From NCBI RefSeq assembly GCF_000308815.1, contig NZ_BAFX01000141.1, positions 1-64,000 of the forward strand: DNA of 64,000 nt, read 5' to 3'. The translations under genes and the position numbers were made by a program. The DNA comes from Nocardia concava NBRC 100430. Lineage in GTDB: Bacteria; Actinomycetota; Actinomycetes; Mycobacteriales; Mycobacteriaceae. Position 1 is the first letter of the stretch; every line of letters begins with the position of its first letter. A model generated the notes under the pieces. The model searched no databases, was not told where the DNA came from, and was given only the letters and a program-made list of their open reading frames with translations. Shown here piece after piece: positions 61,529-64,000 of this stretch.

Positions 61529-63538
61529 CTACTCCTGCTCTTCGCTGTGCGCGGTGGTCTCTTCGGGATGGACGACGGCCAGTACGGCGCCGACCTCGAC
61601 CTGCTGGCCGGCGGAAACGTTCAATTCGGTGAGCACGCCCGCGGCGGGTGCGGCAATGGTGTGCTCCATCTTCATCGCCTCCAGCCACAGGATCGGCTGG
61701 CCCTTCTCGAGCCGATCGCCGACCGCCGCGCCGAGGCGGATCACCGCGCCCGGCATGGGGGCCAGCAGCGAGCCCTCGGCCACCTGGTCGGCCGGATCCT
61801 CGAAGCGCGGCAGGCGGCGCACCGCCACCGGGCCGAGCGGGGAGTCGACCGCCACCAGATCGCCGTAGCGGGCGATCTCGAAACGGCGGCGCACCGGGCC
61901 GCGCTCGCCGGGGACCTGGAGGATCACGAGATCCGCTGTGGCCTCGACCAATTCGAGCCCGTCATGCCCCTCTACCTCTAGCCCGGCACGGGTGAGGCGG
62001 TAGCGCACCTCGTGCTTGCCGGTCAGGCGGGATTCATACGACTTGGACTGCGGCTGCGACGGCAGGTTGCGCCAGCCGCTGGGCAGGCCGCGGCCGACCC
62101 GGGCCGACTGCCGATTGGCTGCGGCGTCGGACAGCGCGGCCGCGATGATCGACAGCTTCTCATCCGCCTCGGAAACCAGCGGCGCGGAAAGCTTTTCGAG
62201 ATCGTGCGTCGCGAAGAACGCGGTATCGGTGTCGCCCGCCAAGAAGGCCGGATGCCGCAGCACCCGCACCAGCAGATCGCGATTGGTGACCAGGCCGTGA
62301 ATCTTGGCCCGCTGCAACGCACTTGCCAATAGGTGCGCGGCCTCGTCGCGGGTGTCGGCGAAGGAGATGACCTTCGAAAGCATCGGGTCGTAGTGCACAC
62401 CGACCACCGAACCGTCCACCACACCGGTGTCCAGGCGCACGCCCGGCTCGGTCAGCACGGTGAATTCGCCCACGGTGCCGGGGATGTCGAGCTTGTGGAC
62501 CGGGCCGGACTGCGGCTGCCAGTCATGCGCGGGATCCTCGGCGTAGAGGCGCACCTCGATCGAGTGGCCGCGCATTTCAGGCTGCCGCGCGGGCAGCGGG
62601 CGACCGGCCGCGACCTGCAGCTGCAGGCGCACCAGGTCCAGGCCGGTGACCTGCTCGGTGACCGGATGTTCCACCTGCAGACGGGTATTCATCTCCAGGA
62701 AGAAGAAGTCGCCCTTCTCGTCGGCCAGGAATTCGACGGTGCCCGCACCCTCGTAGCCGATAGCCTCCGACGCCAGCCGAGCCGCCTCGAACAGCCGCGC
62801 CCGCATGCCGTCGATCTTTTCGACCAGCGGCGAGGGAGCCTCCTCGACCACCTTCTGATGGCGGCGCTGAATCGAGCACTCACGCTCGCCGACCGCCCAC
62901 ACGGTGCCGTGGGTGTCGGCCATGACCTGCACCTCGATGTGGCGGCCGGTCTCCAGGTAGCGCTCGCAGAACACGGTCGAATCGCCGAAGGCGGACTGGG
63001 CTTCCCGCTGCGCCGCCTCGATCTGATCGTTCAGATCCGCGACATCGCGCACCACGCGCATGCCGCGACCACCACCACCGGCGGACGCCTTGATCAGCAC
63101 CGGCAGCATGTCCGCGGTGACCTCGGCCGGGTCCAGCTGCTTCAGCACCGGGACCCCCGCGGCGTCCATCATCTTCTTGGACTCGACCTTGGAGCCCATC
63201 TGCTCGATGGCCGCGACCGGCGGGCCGATCCAGGTGAGTCCGGCGGCCTGCACGGCCTTGGCGAATTCGGCATTCTCGGAAAGGAATCCGTAGCCGGGGT
63301 GGACGGCGTCGGCGCCGGCGGCCAAGGCGGCCTCGATGATCAGCTCGGCACGCAGGTAGGTCTCGCCGGGGGTGTTGCCCGGCAGGCGAATTGCCGCATC
63401 CGCCTCGGCCACGTGCGGGGCGTTCGCGTCGGCGTCCGAATAGACAGCGGTGGTCGCGATTCCCATGCGGCGGCAGGTCGCGAATACCCGTCGCGCGATC
63501 TCACCGCGATTGGCGACCAGAACGTTCGTAATCTCCAT
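61529..63538 (-). CDS. acyl-CoA carboxylase alpha subunit (biotin carboxylase/BCCP)
   Basis: A 669-residue biotin-dependent carboxylase subunit. Residues 1-445 are biotin carboxylase: VLVANRGEIARRV, GYGFLSENAEFA, ATP loop KASAGGGGRGMR, and FLEMNTRLQVEHPVTE. Residues 600-669 are the biotin carrier domain with the biotin Lys in LWLEAMKMEHTIAAP. The middle (450-600) is the BT linker domain. Start ATG at 63538, eight bases from the beta-subunit stop. With the beta subunit it forms an acyl-CoA carboxylase; the substrate may be a branched enoyl-CoA (methylcrotonyl- or geranyl-type) given the neighbours, but propionyl/acetyl-CoA is not excluded. Confidence 0.93.
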   Translation of the reverse strand: MEITNVLVANRGEIARRVFATCRRMGIATTAVYSDADANAPHVAEADAAIRLPGNTPGETYLRAELIIEAALAAGADAVHPGYGFLSENAEFAKAVQAAGLTWIGPPVAAIEQMGSKVESKKMMDAAGVPVLKQLDPAEVTADMLPVLIKASAGGGGRGMRVVRDVADLNDQIEAAQREAQSAFGDSTVFCERYLETGRHIEVQVMADTHGTVWAVGERECSIQRRHQKVVEEAPSPLVEKIDGMRARLFEAARLASEAIGYEGAGTVEFLADEKGDFFFLEMNTRLQVEHPVTEQVTGLDLVRLQLQVAAGRPLPARQPEMRGHSIEVRLYAEDPAHDWQPQSGPVHKLDIPGTVGEFTVLTEPGVRLDTGVVDGSVVGVHYDPMLSKVISFADTRDEAAHLLASALQRAKIHGLVTNRDLLVRVLRHPAFLAGDTDTAFFATHDLEKLSAPLVSEADEKLSIIAAALSDAAANRQSARVGRGLPSGWRNLPSQPQSKSYESRLTGKHEVRYRLTRAGLEVEGHDGLELVEATADLVILQVPGERGPVRRRFEIARYGDLVAVDSPLGPVAVRRLPRFEDPADQVAEGSLLAPMPGAVIRLGAAVGDRLEKGQPILWLEAMKMEHTIAAPAAGVLTELNVSAGQQVEVGAVLAVVHPEETTAHSEEQE

Positions 63539-63546
63539 CTCTGGCC

Positions 63547-64000
63547 TCACATCCGGAAGACGCCGAAGCCCTCGGCGCCCTTGATCGGGGCATTGTGAAT
63601 GGCCGACAACGCCATTCCCAATACCGTGCGGGTGTCGCGGGGATCGATGACGCCGTCGTCGTAGAGGCGGCCCGACATGAACATGGGCAGCGATTCGGCC
63701 TCGATCTGCGCCTCGATCATGGCGCGCAGCCCGGCGTCCTGCTCCTCGTTGAACGGGATGCCGCGCGCCTCGTTGGCGGCCCGGCCCACGATGGAGATGA
63801 CGCCCGCCAGCTGCGCACCTCCCATGACGGCGGATTTCGCACTGGGCCAGGCGAAGACGAAGCGCGGATCGTAGGCACGGCCGCACATGCCGTAGTGCCC
63901 CGCGCCGTAGGACGCGCCCATGAGCAGCGAGATGTGCGGGACCTTCGAGTTCGAGACCGCGTTGATCATCTGCGCGCCGTGCTTGATGATGCCCTTCTGC
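63547..64000 (-). CDS. acyl-CoA carboxylase beta subunit (carboxyltransferase), 5' end cut
   Basis: The last 150 residues of a carboxyltransferase subunit; the start lies beyond the window edge. It reads through KGIIKHGAQMINAVSNSKVPHI, MGASYGAGHYGMCGRAYDPRFV and FAWPSAKSAVMGGAQLAGVI, typical of AccD1/methylcrotonyl-type beta subunits, and ends SGRLYDDGVIDPRDTRTVLG and HNAPIKGAEGFGVFRM. It heads the operon with the biotin carboxylase gene eight bases downstream. Confidence 0.93.
   Translation of the reverse strand, partial: QKGIIKHGAQMINAVSNSKVPHISLLMGASYGAGHYGMCGRAYDPRFVFAWPSAKSAVMGGAQLAGVISIVGRAANEARGIPFNEEQDAGLRAMIEAQIEAESLPMFMSGRLYDDGVIDPRDTRTVLGMALSAIHNAPIKGAEGFGVFRM

Noticed and set aside
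60363..61688. Upstream extension of the enoyl-CoA hydratase frame
   Set aside because: It lies in another frame of the acyl-CoA dehydrogenase gene and is Arg/Gly-rich; the crotonase domain starts at 60362.

Overview
The window is a high-GC actinobacterial chromosome segment, most likely Nocardia or a close mycolic-acid relative. Evidence: many GTG/TTG starts, a CIRCE-controlled groEL2 with a GGMGGMDF tail, psd-pssA next to a CDC48-like AAA ATPase, and many acyl-CoA, MMPL and TetR genes. From memory, two blocks (about 2.4-5.1 kb and 16-28.5 kb) follow the Mycobacterium tuberculosis Rv0427c-Rv0440 order: xthA, GNAT, def, DUF3263, LytR_C/VirR-like, sodC, YbdK-type ligase, CDC48-like ATPase, pssA, psd, SDR, groEL2. 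The species call and the synteny are inference. I saw no rRNA, tRNA, insertion sequence, prophage or CRISPR array, and no stretch longer than about 300 bases without a gene.

Layout. 0.1-3.3 kb: a small unknown protein, a GT39-type membrane glycosyltransferase and an SDR. 3.4-5.3 kb: twin hairpin terminators, groEL2 and two CIRCE operators. 5.3-9.3 kb: a small conserved protein, a Clp-N/HTH regulator with two perfect operator palindromes, a flavoprotein next to an ECF41-type sigma factor, and a lipoprotein. 9.4-12.9 kb: a tight three-gene operon encoding a response regulator fused to a thioredoxin-reductase-like flavoprotein, a cNMP-binding-domain histidine kinase, and a UBP-type zinc finger protein. 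13-19.9 kb: SRPBCC, SIMPL, FabH-like, psd-pssA and the CDC48-like ATPase. 20-28.5 kb: a membrane protein, PAP2 enzyme, YbdK ligase, frameshifted sodC, VirR-like protein, DUF3263, def, GNAT, xthA.

28.5-45 kb looks accessory: two large acyl-CoA dehydrogenases, an MpaB-family protein, homogentisate dioxygenase plus fumarylacetoacetase (the last steps of tyrosine breakdown), an MMPL exporter overlapping tail to tail with an MFS exporter, LysR, a toxin-antitoxin pair, TetR and a secreted lipase. 45-54.6 kb holds thiC behind a TPP riboswitch and thiD, separated by an MFS exporter, a VOC protein, a 2-hydroxyacid dehydrogenase, a TetR/epoxide-hydrolase pair with clear operators, an SDR and a COG0523 GTPase under a Zur-like palindrome. 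54.7-58 kb holds a GT2-GtrA fusion translationally coupled to a second GT39 enzyme, a likely lipid-linked sugar transfer pair. 58-64 kb ends with a minus-strand acyl-CoA operon: carboxylase beta (cut by the window edge), biotin carboxylase/BCCP, acyl-CoA dehydrogenase, enoyl-CoA hydratase-like, TetR.

The most interesting items are the redox/histidine-kinase/zinc-finger operon (9.4-12.9 kb), the Clp-N regulator with twin operators (6.49-6.54 kb), the one-base sodC frameshift (about 24.49 kb), the long hairpin enclosing the start codon of the MFS gene after thiC (46.87-46.92 kb), and the Zur-like box at 53.70 kb.
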